Assembly (NCBI GenBank): GCA_013400975.1
Contig: WBMZ01003043.1
Coordinates: forward strand, 1 to 64,000
Direction of reading: 5' to 3'
From: Atrichornis clamosus
Lineage: Eukaryota > Chordata > Aves > Passeriformes > Menuridae
DNA: 64,000 nucleotides
How positions within the stretch are numbered: position 1 is the first letter of the stretch; each line of letters opens with the position of its first letter. Shown piece after piece: positions 26,411 to 40,262 of this stretch. A model generated the notes under the pieces. It saw only the letters and a program-made list of their open reading frames with translations, had not been told where the DNA came from and searched no databases. A program made the position numbers and the translations under genes.

Positions 26411-28687
26411 AAGTGACAGCAAATAAATCATGACAGCTTCTGTGGATGGAACCAGGGCCTCATTCTTTATTTTCTCTTGATGTGCTTCACTCCGTAAAAC
26501 CTTTCTTAGACGATTCTCTCAATCGAACCCTATGCCACTGGAGTTCAGAACATGCTGAAATTGAGGGTTTGGACATATTACTAAGGATTATTTTGTCTGT
26601 GCCACCTCACTCATGGGCAGAGAGTGCCTGTGCTCAAAAACCATGGGAGATAATTGCATTTCAAGGGTCTCTCTGGGCACAGAAATGGAAAACTAGAAAA
26701 GAATTATAAATGAGTGTCCATGTACTGAGTGATGACCTGTTAATAAGGTCCCAAATGTCTGAGAGGAGCAGAGCTGTGACAGGGACTGGTCACCAGTGCA
26801 GAACCAGTGCAATAGCCAAAGAGCAGCCATTGTGCCTGGCTTGGCCACCACTAGGCTAAAATTGCTGTTTAGTATGGATAAAGTTCGTATTTAACAAGAG
26901 ATAATACTTCATTACAGCCAATCTGCACCATCATGTCTTGAAAACAGCCCATGTTTGAAAGAGAGACAGGGGGCGGAGGGTATTTTCTGGGATTACTCAA
27001 TTTTGACACTAAATTTAAAATTAAAATGGAGAAAACCTGTAAGAAACAGATCAAGGAGGCAGTGGTTTTTTTCTTTTAAATATAATTTACTCTTTGAGGT
27101 CAGCCAAGACTCGTCTGACCTATCTGATGTGCATTCTGTCTTCAGATTTGCTGAGCATGTACTGATATAACATGAAAGGTTAAGGGAGCCCGTGATAAAA
27201 AGTCTAAAACCTTTAGAGATGATCTGTAGAAATGTAAGACATGCGTCATCCGTACCTTGCACAGAGACTGGTAAAGCTGGTCTCAAACAAAACAATTTTG
27301 CCTGTGGGGATATTGACGGTGCCAGTATCCAGCATCCTGTCAACTCCCATGCACCATTTCCCCCCACCCCATCCTAAACTCTTCCATTAGGAGTTGTGTT
27401 TTACCTTCCTGTGCCTTTAAACCTGCTGGAGCTGAGAAGCATGATGTACAGTAATAGTACTGGCTTTAATTAACAGGACAGTGCTGACACATTGCCCACT
27501 GAAATAGATGAACTTGCCTTGACTTTTCCCTGCATTTGCATCATCCTTAATTTTTCTTATGTGGAGATTTTTTACTGTCATTTAAAAGGTGAAAATTTAG
27601 TCAACTGAATGCAGTGCTGATTAGCTCAGTATTATAACTGTGCTTCATGAATACCTACAGCTTGTATATTACAGCTCTCCAAATTCTCATTATACTATTA
27701 ATCTAGGTTTTATGGTACTTGAGAACTGAAGTATCAAAAAACTATGATGTAAGTGGAAGAAATCATGGTGGCAATTTACCAAAGAGCTTGTATGGGTTAT
27801 TATGAAAACAACAAAAAAAACAAAACAAGTGAGCCTCTTTGCAAAATCCAGAGAGTCTGCTGATCTATGAGAACAAGGGAAAAACAGCTATGACACGGCA
27901 ATAGCTGGCTTTTCAACACTGCCTACAGCATGTTCCTATGCTGGGTTCAGGGCTGTGCACTTATTCTTCAGTGCAGATGGAAGAAATTCAGCCCTCTCCA
28001 CTCAGATTTCCTTTCTTCAGCACCCTTGGGAAAAGAGAAGCAGCCTGTTGTGACTGTGCTAAAACACTATACACATTTCCATTTGTTGTTTTCTCAGTCA
28101 CTACGCTCAGAGAAGGGTTTTGTACCATAAGAGAAACCTTTACTCCCCAGATACTCACAGCCCCAGGGGTGTTGAGCATAAGCATCTCAGTCACCGCTGT
28201 ATTTGGAGTACGGTTCTTGGCAGAATTCAGGCCAGTGTAGTCGTACTAGACCCGTTTCGCTCAAGCAAGGCAGGACACAAACCTGCCCAGCAGAGTCAGG
28301 GAGCAGGGCATTGCTCCACCCACCGCGCACTGCTGTGCCCGAGCTCCCTGTCCCGGTGTCCTGCGCAGCTCTCCGTGCCTGGGGCCAGGAAGGGGGCACT
28401 GGAGAAAGAAAAATGGCTGAAAATGAAGTGACCAGTGTTCAGATGAAGGCTTATAAGGAAGTGTGATAAATCTGTCTGCGCTTCATCTGTACTTGGAACA
28501 AAACCAGGAGACAAGTTATTTTTTACGGGAATGCACCACTTCATTTTCTTACGAAATAATCATCTCCTTGCAGGGTACTAGAAAGGGGTTTCCCTGGGGG
28601 ATCTTGGTAGTGAGGAAAGCACTAGGAACCATTCCAAAAGCTATAGTTCCCTAGGCAAAGTTAGAGCTTTCCTCTTCTCATCCCCAG
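26411..28687. other. Unique non-coding DNA
   Basis: No supported gene or repeat. A moderately CpG-rich patch lies at 28230-28395 (about nine CpGs) next to the telomere-like tract. Frames of up to 124 codons overlap on both strands. Confidence 0.5.
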
Positions 28688-28763
28688 CCCAAACCCTAAC
28701 CCATTTGTGACCCTTGCTCTACATCTATCCCTAATCCTAACCCTTCTATAGCCCTATCCCTAG
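28688..28763. repeat. Degenerate telomere-like (CCCTAA)n tract
   Basis: The C-rich telomeric motif appears as 'aaaccctaaccc' at 28691-28702, then 'atccctaatcctaaccct' from 28727 and 'gccctatccctag' from 28751, separated by diverged spacer. A lone TTAGGGTTAA lies at 28991-29000 in the opposite orientation. Birds are known to carry interstitial telomeric repeats. Here the array is very short and decayed, so chance similarity in C/T/A-rich DNA cannot be excluded. Confidence 0.4.
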
Positions 28764-31700
28764 AGGAGAAGAAAGACTGCATTTTTTTTTTTCTAATGCA
28801 GGTCTGGGAGAACTTCCTAATCCATGTTTAAGATTAGCGTTGAAAGAAAGGAATGCCAGTATACCCATGGCAATCAGACTGAAATGTGGTTGCAAAAAGG
28901 AAGCAGAGACTTCAGAGATGGTATCTGTGAGAAATATTTAGAACAGGTAATGGCCAGAGGAAAACTGCCAATGGTTCAGCCACAGTTGGTTTAGGGTTAA
29001 AATTAAGTTTTGAGTTAAGAGAAGAATAAAGTACAGAGCTTTATTTGCAATGGGGCTGGAAAAGAGCAGCAAAAAGAGAACAAAGAATGCAGCAGTAAAA
29101 TATTTCAAGTTCATCTCTCACACTAATCCTCACCAGCTACCAGTGAGGTGGTGAGAAATGAGTGACACACTGCTTAGATGCACCTCTGAAACCAGTGATG
29201 CCTCCTGACAGAACAAAACACATCCAAAGGGCCAGGTGCCCTTTCTCCAGCACTGGCCAACACAAAAAGCACCGAGATTCAGAAATAAACTTCGTTTTCT
29301 TTCAATATTATTTAAAGACTGAGTTTTCAGAAACTGTATTCTCTGTAATTCCTGACCAATATCCAGCACTAGCTCTGGCTCCTGAGTCAAACACACCATG
29401 TTCTTGAAAATACGATACCCAAAAGGGATACTTTGCTCAAAGTGCCTAAAATGGAGCCTGACAGAAGAAAAACAGATGCTACCCAGACTCAAACTATGCT
29501 GAAACACATTTCTGGCTGTCCCCAGCCTCGTTATTTTTCTCTTGTTTAAGAACAGCAGTGTTTGGTGTCACCGGCCTCTGGAGCCTGCTCCTGCTCACCT
29601 GCCCAGGTGCAGAGGAGTGGTGCAAGGCTGCTTTTGCTGTCTGTGTGGCTGCTCCTGCATACCAAAGATCTACTGACAAAAGCAAAATATTTGATTCCTG
29701 CCAGCAGAAAGCACTTGCAATCCTATGTTCCTTAGACATGAGGAAAAATAGCTATTTACTATGAACTGCAGACTCATTGCAAGAAATTAAATGCCTTTGG
29801 TGGTTATGAATGTAAATACACACTTCTTCTTGCTTCCTGCTTTACATTTTGGATGAGTATCTAACTCTGAGCTTGAAAAACATACAGCTTGAAGAGCAGC
29901 CTTCCCTTCCTCTCCATGATTGCTTGGCAAGGGATGGGGAAAGCAGGCTGAGTCCAACTGTGGCAAAACCCTTGGAAGGATGTGCAAAAACATTTTTTTG
30001 ATTACGTAATCCCTCTGCAAGCGCTTTGCCACTAACATATGATTAAAAGCAGTGGCCAGGAGGAGTTCACCTTTAGAAAATTACACTTAAAAGAAATCAC
30101 TTCCCAAACAGATAGTTGTCTGAGTCCCTGAGATGAAGAGGTTTGATGGATAAGAAGGCAATATTAAAATGTCTCCTCACATAAGAAAACTGAACGAGAG
30201 CAATCATCAAAATTTATCAGCCAGAGAGGAGCAGAGTGTTTTCTTGGCACTGGAGGGACCCAATATACTAAATCAAAACCAGAACACAGTCTCACAAAAG
30301 AAAAAGGCAGCTGTCTCTGCCATATAAATACCACATAAATGAACTTTCTGGAATGGGAATCCTATTTAAGCACACACCATGGTTACATCTGAGACAGACA
30401 AAACAAAACAAAGCAGAGCATGAAGTTGGTATCAGCACTGGAACTGCAGCAATTTTTGAAGGGTAATGACCCATCTGCCAACCACGCTTGGGAGTTATGG
30501 CTTTGATATTTTGGATCTACTTCTCTGCAAAGCCCAAATAACCTCCTTGTAACACCAGAATCAACACCCCTGCATTTACGAATCACCCATTTTTAATTCA
30601 TTCAAGCCAAAATGTAGTCCAGACTCATCAAAATCTTGCCTCCTGAGGGCAACAGAAGCTTCCTGGTGAAAACAGGAGTGATCTGTGGTTCAGGGTGAGC
30701 TGTGTCTCAGGAAGCTACTGCTATATCCACAGCACATCCCAATGAATAGCAGATATATAACACCACTGCAATCCCAGAAAACATACTCAGGAAATAAGCA
30801 ATGCTCTGAGACTGCCAGGCAGGACACCTCTCTTTTGATAATATGTCAAATATATAAGCACAACCATAAACTTTCTTTTATGAAGATAAATTAAGTCTTG
30901 AATTGATTCAGACTTGAGCCCAAACATGACTTTTACATGGTTGCTGAATGCAAAATATAAAACATGAGTCCAATTTCCTAATAGAGAGATGCAGACTATG
31001 TAGGGCTTCCGAGGATTTAGAGGGGCAGAAAGGAATAATGCAAAGACCAAGACTTTGCAGCAGCAACCTGGGTGAAATACATAGGGGAAGAATGGCTTAG
31101 TAGCTCTTCATGTTAGATTAAGCTCTAAGAGCACACAGGCATCACTGAAGGGGGTCAAATACAAACCTCTCCTTGAGAATGGGTGAGCTGACATCATAGC
31201 CATCTACGATAACCTCCACCCTGGCACTGATTAGCCTATTCCCCACTCCCTGGAAAAGCAGTCTGCAAATAGCATCAGGCCTGACCTACTTCTGCCTGCT
31301 TAGCTGCAAATTTCAGTGATTGGAGCCTTTCTGTGCTGGGTTTTTTCCAGCAAAATGTCAGACTATTCTGCCTCGCGCTTCAGAGACATTAAGTAAGCCC
31401 AAGGTCCCAAAATGTGTTCCTCTGAGCTGGGGAGGAGAGGGAGGGATGAGCTGTGGTGTGGGAGGGCACCCAGTGTGCTGCAGCCCCTTGGTGCCTGTGT
31501 GTTCACAGCATCAAATAAGTGGCACTGGTGGAATGGAGTGATGTTTGCAAGGCATGGCTTGCACATCTGGATGAAGGCACACTGCTTTTCACAGGCAGGG
31601 AATAAGACAGACATGGAAACTGGAGCAACATTCTTGACAGCACATTTATTCAGTGAGAAGTATTATACAAATGTCACATGTGTTGAACTCATTTTAGTGC

Positions 31701-34700
31701 TCTGAAGACTGAGAGGAGACAGAGTGAACAGGTAAGGTCATCAGCTAACTCCAAAAAAAATCTTATTGCTGCAGCTCAAAAGCACTATGTTCATTTTTAC
31801 TGCTGTGGTCTGCCTTCTGAGAAAGAATATTCAGGGAAATACAGTGTAACACAAAAAGTTTTGTCCCTCAGCTCTTCCAAGGATACATGTCACTTCTTTG
31901 TCCCAGTCATTAGGAATTAGGCTGCAATTGATACAGTCATTTGGGGAGTTAGGGTAAGATAATGAATTAATTAGTTTTAGAAATTTGTATTTCATCTCTG
32001 TGACTTGACCATTAATCATTTCTTAACGGGATTTTTTTAATCCCTCTACAGTCATATAAATTGAACACTAAATTTAAATGGAGCAGTAACATTACATCCA
32101 AGTCAGAAGGAAGGAAAAACCTCCAACTGCTTATCTTCATGAGAGAGAAATAGCTGTATCATGTTAATATTAGGAATTTTCCTATTAATAAATAACACAG
32201 AGGAGAAAAAATCTTGTCCTTAACTGAAACATACCTTAACTGAAAAATTCCAACACGATCCATCTCCTCAGCTCTCTATTATCCTGTTTCCACAATGCAA
32301 GTGGGAATACATGTGCAGATCCTTAACAATGGACATTTTCAATGCTATGCTGTGTTCAATGTTATGTACAATGCACCATCCTTGACAGGAGCATGAGGTC
32401 CAGTTTAAATTTTCCCTCACAGATAAACCGGTGCCAGGGAAATCAAAGAAGACTGTAAACATGTGGATTTGGGGTGTGCTTTCAATATATGGAACCTAGT
32501 ATCAATATATACATGTTGTCGTACTTATCCTAAATCTCTTCAGTTTTGTATCATAATATGTTTCTTAAATCAACACATAGACATGGTTTTCAGGCAGATG
32601 GCAGAGCCTGATCTTAGTTTGATGAAGTAGTTGAAAAAGAAGGGTGAATCCTCTTTGACAATTATAGGGAATTTCTTTAATCATTTCGAGATTTCTTTAT
32701 GTTGCAGCAAAATTCACTACAGCCTGTTTTTTAATATGATTCCATTAAAGAAGATTAAGAGATGAAAAAATTGCTTATTCTGACAAGAGACAGAACGTGG
32801 ATTTTTTTAATGCTGGGGAGTCTTGGGAAAGCTTCTGCTGTTGCCACTTCTGCGAAAACAGCAAATTCATTCAGATTTGACAGGCAAACTACATCTGAGT
32901 AACGAACGTACATATTTTTGCATTGTTTGCACACAAATCCTTGATTGCATCCTTGAAAATCAGTGGAGCACTTCAACTCCTATAGCTATGTATAAAAGGG
33001 CTGAATAATTTTATGGTCAGCAATAACAGCATTTTTACTTTTGCAAATAAAGGAAACTTGGGTCAAGCAGAAACATGATTGTCACAGGCATTAAAAAGCA
33101 ACGAGCACATATGTGTATGTGTAGCACTGTGTACTCAATCAGGTCCATAATGCTTGGATGAATATATCGTCAAATTTTCTGCTAATATTCAATTTCACAT
33201 TTGTTTCCTTCAGGTGAGATCTGCTCTGCTGAGTCCCAGAGGTGGGTGAAGGCACTGCCAGCCTGAGAAGCCAGACCCCAGCACTGAGTGGGGAAAGTTG
33301 CAGGCCATTTAAGGCCGCTTACCACACAAATTGATTGATTTAGACACTTCTCTGTCTCTCCTTGGCTTTTGTAGGGAACAAAGCAACTCCAGAGGGAGAC
33401 GCAGAACACCTAGCACTGCTCTTCTGCCAAGCATGTAGGGAATAAAGGTGAAGTTTGAGGGAGTTTGAGGGGACTTCCACCTACCCCTCCAGTCCTCTTC
33501 TTGACAGGACACGGAGCTCAGGTGATGGTCCTATGTGGTGTATTTGCCTTTTCCCTGGGAAAAGGGAGGTTCTGGCTTCTTGGCTCTATAGTATTGACAA
33601 GATTGAACCATTGGTCCGTAATATGTCCTAAATAGCAAATACCTGTTTTAGGGACGTAGATTGTTCAGTCATATTAGGCAGTCGTTAATGAAACATTAAG
33701 ACACACTAAAAAGTCTTCAGAATATCAGCCAGGAATGTCTCAGGTGGGCCAGATTCTGCCTTGGCAAGGGAGAAGGGGTGGGTAATGCCTCAGGTGTCAG
33801 CCTGTACTCTGCCCCTTTTTCTAAGTGTGGGATTCAGATCATAGATCATTTCAAGTGAGAACTGAGTCCTGACTCTGGTAGCCTTGACATCAGTAGAGCC
33901 ATCCAACCCTATATTCCTCTTTCCTAATTCCCCTTGGTCGCTTACCACTGAATTTTCTACAGATGTGTTTGAAGGGGCAGAAATGTATGGAGAGTTGATG
34001 CAAACTATCCTAGAAGACACTGCACATGGTACACTTTGCAGAGGGGCTAATTTTTAGTGATGTTCACATGAGCAACAGGGCCCACTTGGGTCTCAGGGAG
34101 GCTGGAGGATCTTGCCCCATAGCAGAATGCCCAGGACTGTAGCAAAGGACAGAAACACATGAGACATTTCTCTCTGACAGCATTAATTCTGATAATAATG
34201 TCACCAGCCCAAGAGAGAATATATTTCTCTTTCACAGACTGAAATAAAAAGTTAGCATTTTGAGAGCTTTGCATACATTACAGAAATTAGATATACTGCA
34301 CCACAAACGCTGTTGTGCTGCAGTGCTGGGGCCTCTGCAGTGCTGGAGATCCGTGTCTATAAATCAGACCCTCCAGAAAGCAAAAGAGAGCGATCTCTCC
34401 TTCAGCACTACATGGTGTGGGAGGCGCAGTTCACTCCTGGCAGCAGCATGGCTGTGCAGCTCAGAGCTACCTGTGGGAGCTGGAGTTTGCACCTCCTGCA
34501 CCAGGGCCTCAAGGACTTCACTTGTCACCAGGCATTCAGCAGCAACTTCTTCAGCAGCTTTTGCCATTTTGAACAATGTCCCTCCCCAAACAGGTTATGC
34601 TCTCTTTTCCCTGCCATACCAGCTGCAGCCAGCACGCTCCAGTGAAGCCAATGGAAAAATATACAGTTGTTTCCTCTGCACTGCTGTGCTTGGAACTGTA

Positions 34701-37354
34701 CCAGGACAAGCAAGCAGATCCACATGCTCCCTTCACGTGCCCAAGGAATGCCAGTCCAGAGACTGCCACCGAACCTTATCAAGGGTTATACAGGAGCTGA
34801 ACTTTAAACTGAAATTTCTTCCCTGTCTTGCTCCAACAGTCATGGAAAGGCACAGCAGAGTAGCTGGTGGGTCCCTTGGCATGGGACTAGGTCTCTACAG
34901 TGCAAATCAACTATTTCTTTTCCTAAGAGGACAGCAGGAGGCCACTAGTTCAAGTGACTTGACTTAGTTGCTCACATGCAGAAATAATTAATTTGCAATG
35001 GCTGTAACGCAGCAGGACAGCCAGGTGCAATCATGAATCTCGGCAGCTCTTCATATTTATATTAGGCCCTTTGCAGCTGCTCTAGAGGCGCCTCACTAAC
35101 TCGGAACTTCCCCTGAATACCAAGTGACTGTGGCTGCATACAGTGCACTGTCCCACCTTTCAAGAACTCACACACATAGCAGAAAAAGATACAATAATCA
35201 AAGGAAGTGGTTGAAAAGTTTTTCCATTTGAAGAAAAAGAGGGATAAGCAATTTTTCTCCCTCAAGAGCAGTGTGAGGGGATGGAGTAGCCTAGATCAGG
35301 TCTCCTCTGCAGTCAAGTCAGGGCTGTCACATATCCAGGATCAGGACAGCCCAGTTTGTAACCCCACCAGGAGCTGGGAATCTTGTTTTTAATGCCGTGT
35401 TAGAAGTAGAAAGCTATTTATGTCTTTGTACATATACAGTGTGTGCAAATGAGACACACCGACAGAAAAATGTGTACATAGACCTGAGCATGTGCCTTCA
35501 CTAAGCAGGAGTGTGGTGATGGAACACCAACTGCATGAGTTTACAGCATTTGGATCCAGCCTCTCTCCTGTTGGGCTGCTATCACAAGTAAGGCAGTCTG
35601 GACTCATGCCCCATTCTCTAAATAGCTGGCCAAATTTTGTGCCAAGACTTACGTGATTGGGACCACATTTGTGCACTTTCACCTATGCTTGTGTTCCAGT
35701 ACCTTCTAGGTGCATATGGGCTACAGGTGGCTTTAATGCATCCTTGAATCTTTTAACTCTTGTTTTTCTTCATTCTTGTGCCATGTGGTAGCACACATGG
35801 GTGTGAGGGAGTCATCCAGGCTCTTAGGCACTTGGCCCACACATAGCTGGGTAGATGAATTACCTTTCCCATATTTGAAATCCATGTCCTGATTAGAAGT
35901 GGTTAAAATGTTTGCACCATGATTTGACAGGATGTATCATTTTCATTAAAAGCTTCATAAGGACATTTGACAGAAAGGAGACATTTCTTAAAATTAAACA
36001 TGTATGGGGCTCTGATTTGGTCCATGAGACATGAGACTCTGCTTGGCAGCATCTACAGTGAAAAGCCATGTGTAGAGCAAGGTGATCAGCACAGACCTCT
36101 TCCAGAAGGGAGGACTGCAGCTCTCGGCACACACCATCACTGTGCTACTGTCACTAATACATGCTACATTTTAGCATGCAACAGAACCCAAAAAACCTTC
36201 AAATGATGGGAAAATGCGACTAATGGCCTCTGGTTAAATGTACCCTGACTGCAAGCTCTCTGCCCACCCTCATGTTGCAGCATGGGCTCAGGAGGCGTCG
36301 TGGGGACCAAGCTCCAGGTCAGAGGAGGTCTGCAGACATCTGCCCCATCCTAGAGCATTCAAGTGGTGCAGCTGCACTTTAAAACATATCTAAAGGGATC
36401 TGGGGGCAGAAGCCACATCCTGCAAGCTGTTAGCAGAGAGGAATGGATGCCTGGACATAGGACCAAGAAGCATAAACCAGATTAAAGTGGAACCATATGT
36501 GTAAATTTATCTAAGACTCAGAAAAGCTAAAGGAAAGTTCAGTGTCACAGAGTCAGGGTGAGCAGCAGCCAAGATGATTGAAAAGCAAGCAAGCAATAAA
36601 TAGAGTAGCTACCTATTCTGTGCCCTGGAGACACCAGCCAACCTGGCCGGCCTTAGCTGGCAGCCTGAGAGATGCCAGGTGCGAGTTGTGTGACTCTCAC
36701 TCCTTGGCTTCCTGTATTCTTATTTTCAGTACTTAACTAGATACTCTATAGCAACATGGTGGTGCATTTCCTCACTCACATACACTTCTTGGGTATGCTT
36801 TATATCAAAAAGCTTATACTCCTTTGAAGAAATATAAAAAAGTCATGCTACAGTTTTGTCCTTCCAACATCCAATATGTGCATTCTCCCCTGTTGCTATA
36901 ATTATATTCAAATATGATACAGAACTGAAGGATCACTTTTAATTTGAGTGAAATATAGAAGTTTTTTATCCCAAAGCCTCAAGGGACCTATGTCCTCCAA
37001 GACAATCCCACCCACTATCAGTGTACCCAGCCCTGCTCTCCTCCTACTAAACCTCCATCATTTTATTATTTTATCGTTTTATCCAATATTTTAGGGCATC
37101 TCTGAAACTTTCTGAATAAATTTACTCAATAAAGGGTAAAATAAACCTCAACAGCCTGCAAAGATCTGGAATTTCACTAAATCTATGCAAAGAGTAAAGG
37201 AAATAAAATATGAGTGTTTTGATTTTTTGGCCTCAAATTGTTGCTGCAGCTCAAATCCCCTGCTTAACTAACTTGTGTCATCTGTACTTTTCATCTCCAC
37301 CTGTGCAATCATTTGCAGAAACATTATTAGCTGTTTGATTTTTTTCCCCAGTTT
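28764..37354. other. Long unique non-coding stretch
   Basis: An eleven-base poly-T lies at 28782-28792 and a 16-bp-spaced repeat of CCTTAACTGAAA at 32218-32245. A 235-codon plus-strand frame at 34260-34967 is the longest of the window, but its minus strand is also largely open and no domain is recognisable. No mobile-element family is identified by eye. Confidence 0.5.
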
Positions 37355-37368
37355 GCTTCCATAGCAAC
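37355..37368. promoter_or_regulatory. X-box-like RFX site
   Basis: The site reads GCTTCC-AT-AGCAAC. Against the RFX consensus GTHNCC-AT-RGNAAC, the right half and spacer match and the left half differs at one base. It is isolated, without CpG enrichment, so a weak or chance site is possible. Confidence 0.3.
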
Positions 37369-39294
37369 ATCCATCAGGGAGAGAACAGCAGGAGCATATG
37401 GGGAAGTTATAAAGCACATTTTCTACAAGAAAAGGAGGCCAAAGCATTTAACAGACAGCACTTAGGTTTCCCTTAGTAACTGAAAATCCAAAATACCTCT
37501 CTTGTTTCACTATGTCCTAGTATTAATTAGGCTGCTTAATGATGTACCAGTGCAGGCTGGAGGTAACACTTGGGTTGTCTTTAATTAATCAAGGTACTGG
37601 AACATTTCTCTGAGATTTAAGCTTATTGCCAAAACACATCCTTGTTACATTTTTGTGTGCACGTATTTTACAAGCAAGGCTCGGAGCTGTTAGACAGCCT
37701 TTGACATGCTAAATATCGTGGAAAAATTTTTGCATAAAGTTCCAAAAAGAAACGCTAGAGCTGAAAATTATCTGTTTGAATAGTTTGAAATCTGTCACCA
37801 AGGAATAGCTAGAAGCTGTCAGGTCAATTTTAGAATAAGTATATAAAAAATAAAAGCATGTATCCTGCATTTCTCTCCTTACCAGTAGCAACCCATATAC
37901 ACTGGTATTTTATTAATGAAAATTGTACTGGTGTTCCTCTTTAGTTTAAAATACAGACCCTGAAGCTCAATGTGAAACTACTAAGAGTTGTTAGGCCTTT
38001 TTAGCAAATCAAATATTGCACTAATCTCTTGGCTAGATCCATGTTTCTGCCAATACATGCTTGAAATGGAGATGCTGATGTTTTGGGGGATGTTGTACAC
38101 TGCATAAGCATAAAGCTGACAGGGAGACTGATGATACTGCAGTACAGGATGTTGGTGGAGATCAAATTATTGGTGTTCGGACAAACACGCAGGAAGATGT
38201 TGCACCAAGCAGAGGTGCATCCTGCTGGCAGGCTGTTATTTGTCCCCAGTGTGTCTGCTAGCTTGGAAGTGTGGCCCGTGCTGGATGCAGGAGGAGACAC
38301 ACCACAGTACTCCTGAAGCCACTGAAAAACACTGTGAAATGCAGCTACAGTTTCATCTTTCTTCCTTCTGTCCTTCCCTATCAATTCCATGCTTTACTTC
38401 TTCTCATATCCAAGTTGTTCCCTGCTTCACACATGCCACTTCAGTCTCCTCTCACCTTTGTCTTCCTGTCTCCTGTTGTCTTTTCTCTGTTGCTTCTTCT
38501 CCGCCTGGTCGATTTGTTCACTGCCATCCTTAGAATCAGCCCTGCCCCGTTCACTCTCCCTGACAATGCAGCTGCCCTTCCTGCAAACAGTTCAACAATT
38601 CCCTCACACACCCACCAGCTGAACACTTCTGCCCTTTTCCATCTCTGTATATCTTCACCTCCTCCAGCTCCTCCTTACCCTGGCAGTTGATTCCCACCTG
38701 AGTGTAACCTGTCTCCACCCCCCAGTGCCACCTTCTCACCTCCTGCAGCCCTGTGGCCACCCAGCCACCTCTCCCTCTGTCCCAGCACCTGGAAAGGGCA
38801 GAACAGGAAGAAGAGCAGGAGATGCCTCCCACTACAGTAGAGTAAAATCTACTCACACATTTCCAACACATCTGGAAGCCTTCTGTGACCCATCACATGC
38901 TCAAATGCCACTTTGCCAAATCTGGACCAGAGCCTGGTGGCTTGTTCTGCCACCTCCATCAGCTCTACAACCAGAGCAGTCTGCTGTACCAGGACCCTTA
39001 TAATCCCACTAAAAATCAAAATTTACAAAGAAACTCAAGCTGGCCCTGGACAACTATAGAGGAATATCAGTTGGCTGAGGCCTCTGGCTGAACTGAATGA
39101 ACAGACTCAGTGTTACTCAGGTATATAGGGCTCTGAGCAGCTAGCCACACTGGAAATTTGCTTTTTAAAACAGGCAAACATGATTTTGTCCTCTTTATAC
39201 TCTCATGCCCTGCACTGCAAGGGTTTGCTGTAGAGCAACAAACTCTGCCATTTGGTAGATGAGTAAAAATAACCCACTTCCTAATCCACAACAA
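37369..39294. other. Unique non-coding DNA
   Basis: A C/T-rich tract at 38380-38760 opens several overlapping plus-strand frames of 77-139 codons. A minus-strand frame of 129 codons at 38001-38390 is not recognisable. No repeat family is seen. Confidence 0.5.
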
Positions 39295-39318
39295 CTAATT
39301 AAACACCTAATTAAACAC
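39295..39318. repeat. Perfect 12-bp tandem duplication
   Basis: CTAATTAAACAC occurs twice in direct tandem. Each unit carries a TAATTA homeodomain core, so the duplication also doubles a potential binding site. Confidence 0.92.
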
Positions 39319-40194
39319 TGAGGAAACTGAACAGGTAACTGTACTGTCTGTAAGGCAGATACAAATTTTTGGCATTTTTGGGGTGTGCCAGTGTTTCTTT
39401 GAAAAATTAATCAACTCGCTCCCCACCCCTAATTTAGAACAAATTTTGGAACAAAGAGCTCATTTCCTGACATTTGATCATTTGCTTGGGTTTAAAGCAG
39501 AACCTTTGCGTGACCAGGTATGCAAAGTCTAGTCCTGCCTGAAGGGAGAAGGATTTCAGTTTCCTGGAGGACAAGCCCTTTTCTAAAACCTGATCCTCTG
39601 ATATTACATCAGATCTCTCAAATCCAGTTTCTATTAAGGATGGCATAGGCAGAATCTATCCTCCTAGAAGTTATCAAACATCTATAAATAAACAGGAAAG
39701 AGTATTTCTCTCCCTTTATTTAAAAAGCACCTGCTGCATCAACTAAGTTGTAGCATAGATAGAACATGAAAAATTAGGGCTGGCAGAGGATAAATTGGAG
39801 AAACAACATTGCAGTTGGTTCTCCTACAGGAGCAACTCTTGTTGGACTAACGATGAGGACAGACGGAGCCAGGTTCTCCACCCTCCCCGTCTATCAGAGG
39901 CAGCTCTGCTAGCAAATCCCAGCCAGACTGCTGTTGGCCGAGCCTGAGCAAAAACAAAGCCAGTGCAGTGCTGAACAGCCAAGAACAGGGCGGCTGAGAC
40001 AGCCAAGGCTGGGTAACAAGGCATTAGGCAGGATTCCTCTGTGCGTCTGAAGGTGCCAGGTGGAGGAGAGAAGAGAAATTGGGTTTGTTCCAAAAAAGAC
40101 CCTGAACTTGCATTGCTCCAAGGGGGTTGCAGCCAGCATTTGCTAGTTCCTATCTCCACTACTGGGTATTTTTCATTTCTTAATATGAGCAACA
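39319..40194. other. Unique non-coding DNA
   Basis: The part at 39820-40150 is GC-richer and contains an 'aaaacaaagc' SOX-type core near 39950. I see nothing assignable. Confidence 0.5.
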
Positions 40195-40262
40195 TGTCAT
40201 GTATATATAAATATATATACATATTAAATGTAAATACCATTTAAATATATATGATATAAATA
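40195..40262. repeat. AT-rich palindromic low-complexity tract
   Basis: Alternating TA/TATA DNA in which 40201-40220 is nearly self-complementary (GTATATA...TATATAC). It can extrude as a cruciform and may be variable in length. Confidence 0.85.

Noticed and set aside
30625..30645. CTCF-like core around CCTCCTGAGGGCA
   Set aside because: Several key positions of the CTCF motif do not match in either register.
38001..38390. 129-codon minus-strand frame with several cysteines, some resemblance to an extracellular domain
   Set aside because: The cysteine spacing fits no family that I can name and the resemblance is at noise level. A translated search would settle it.
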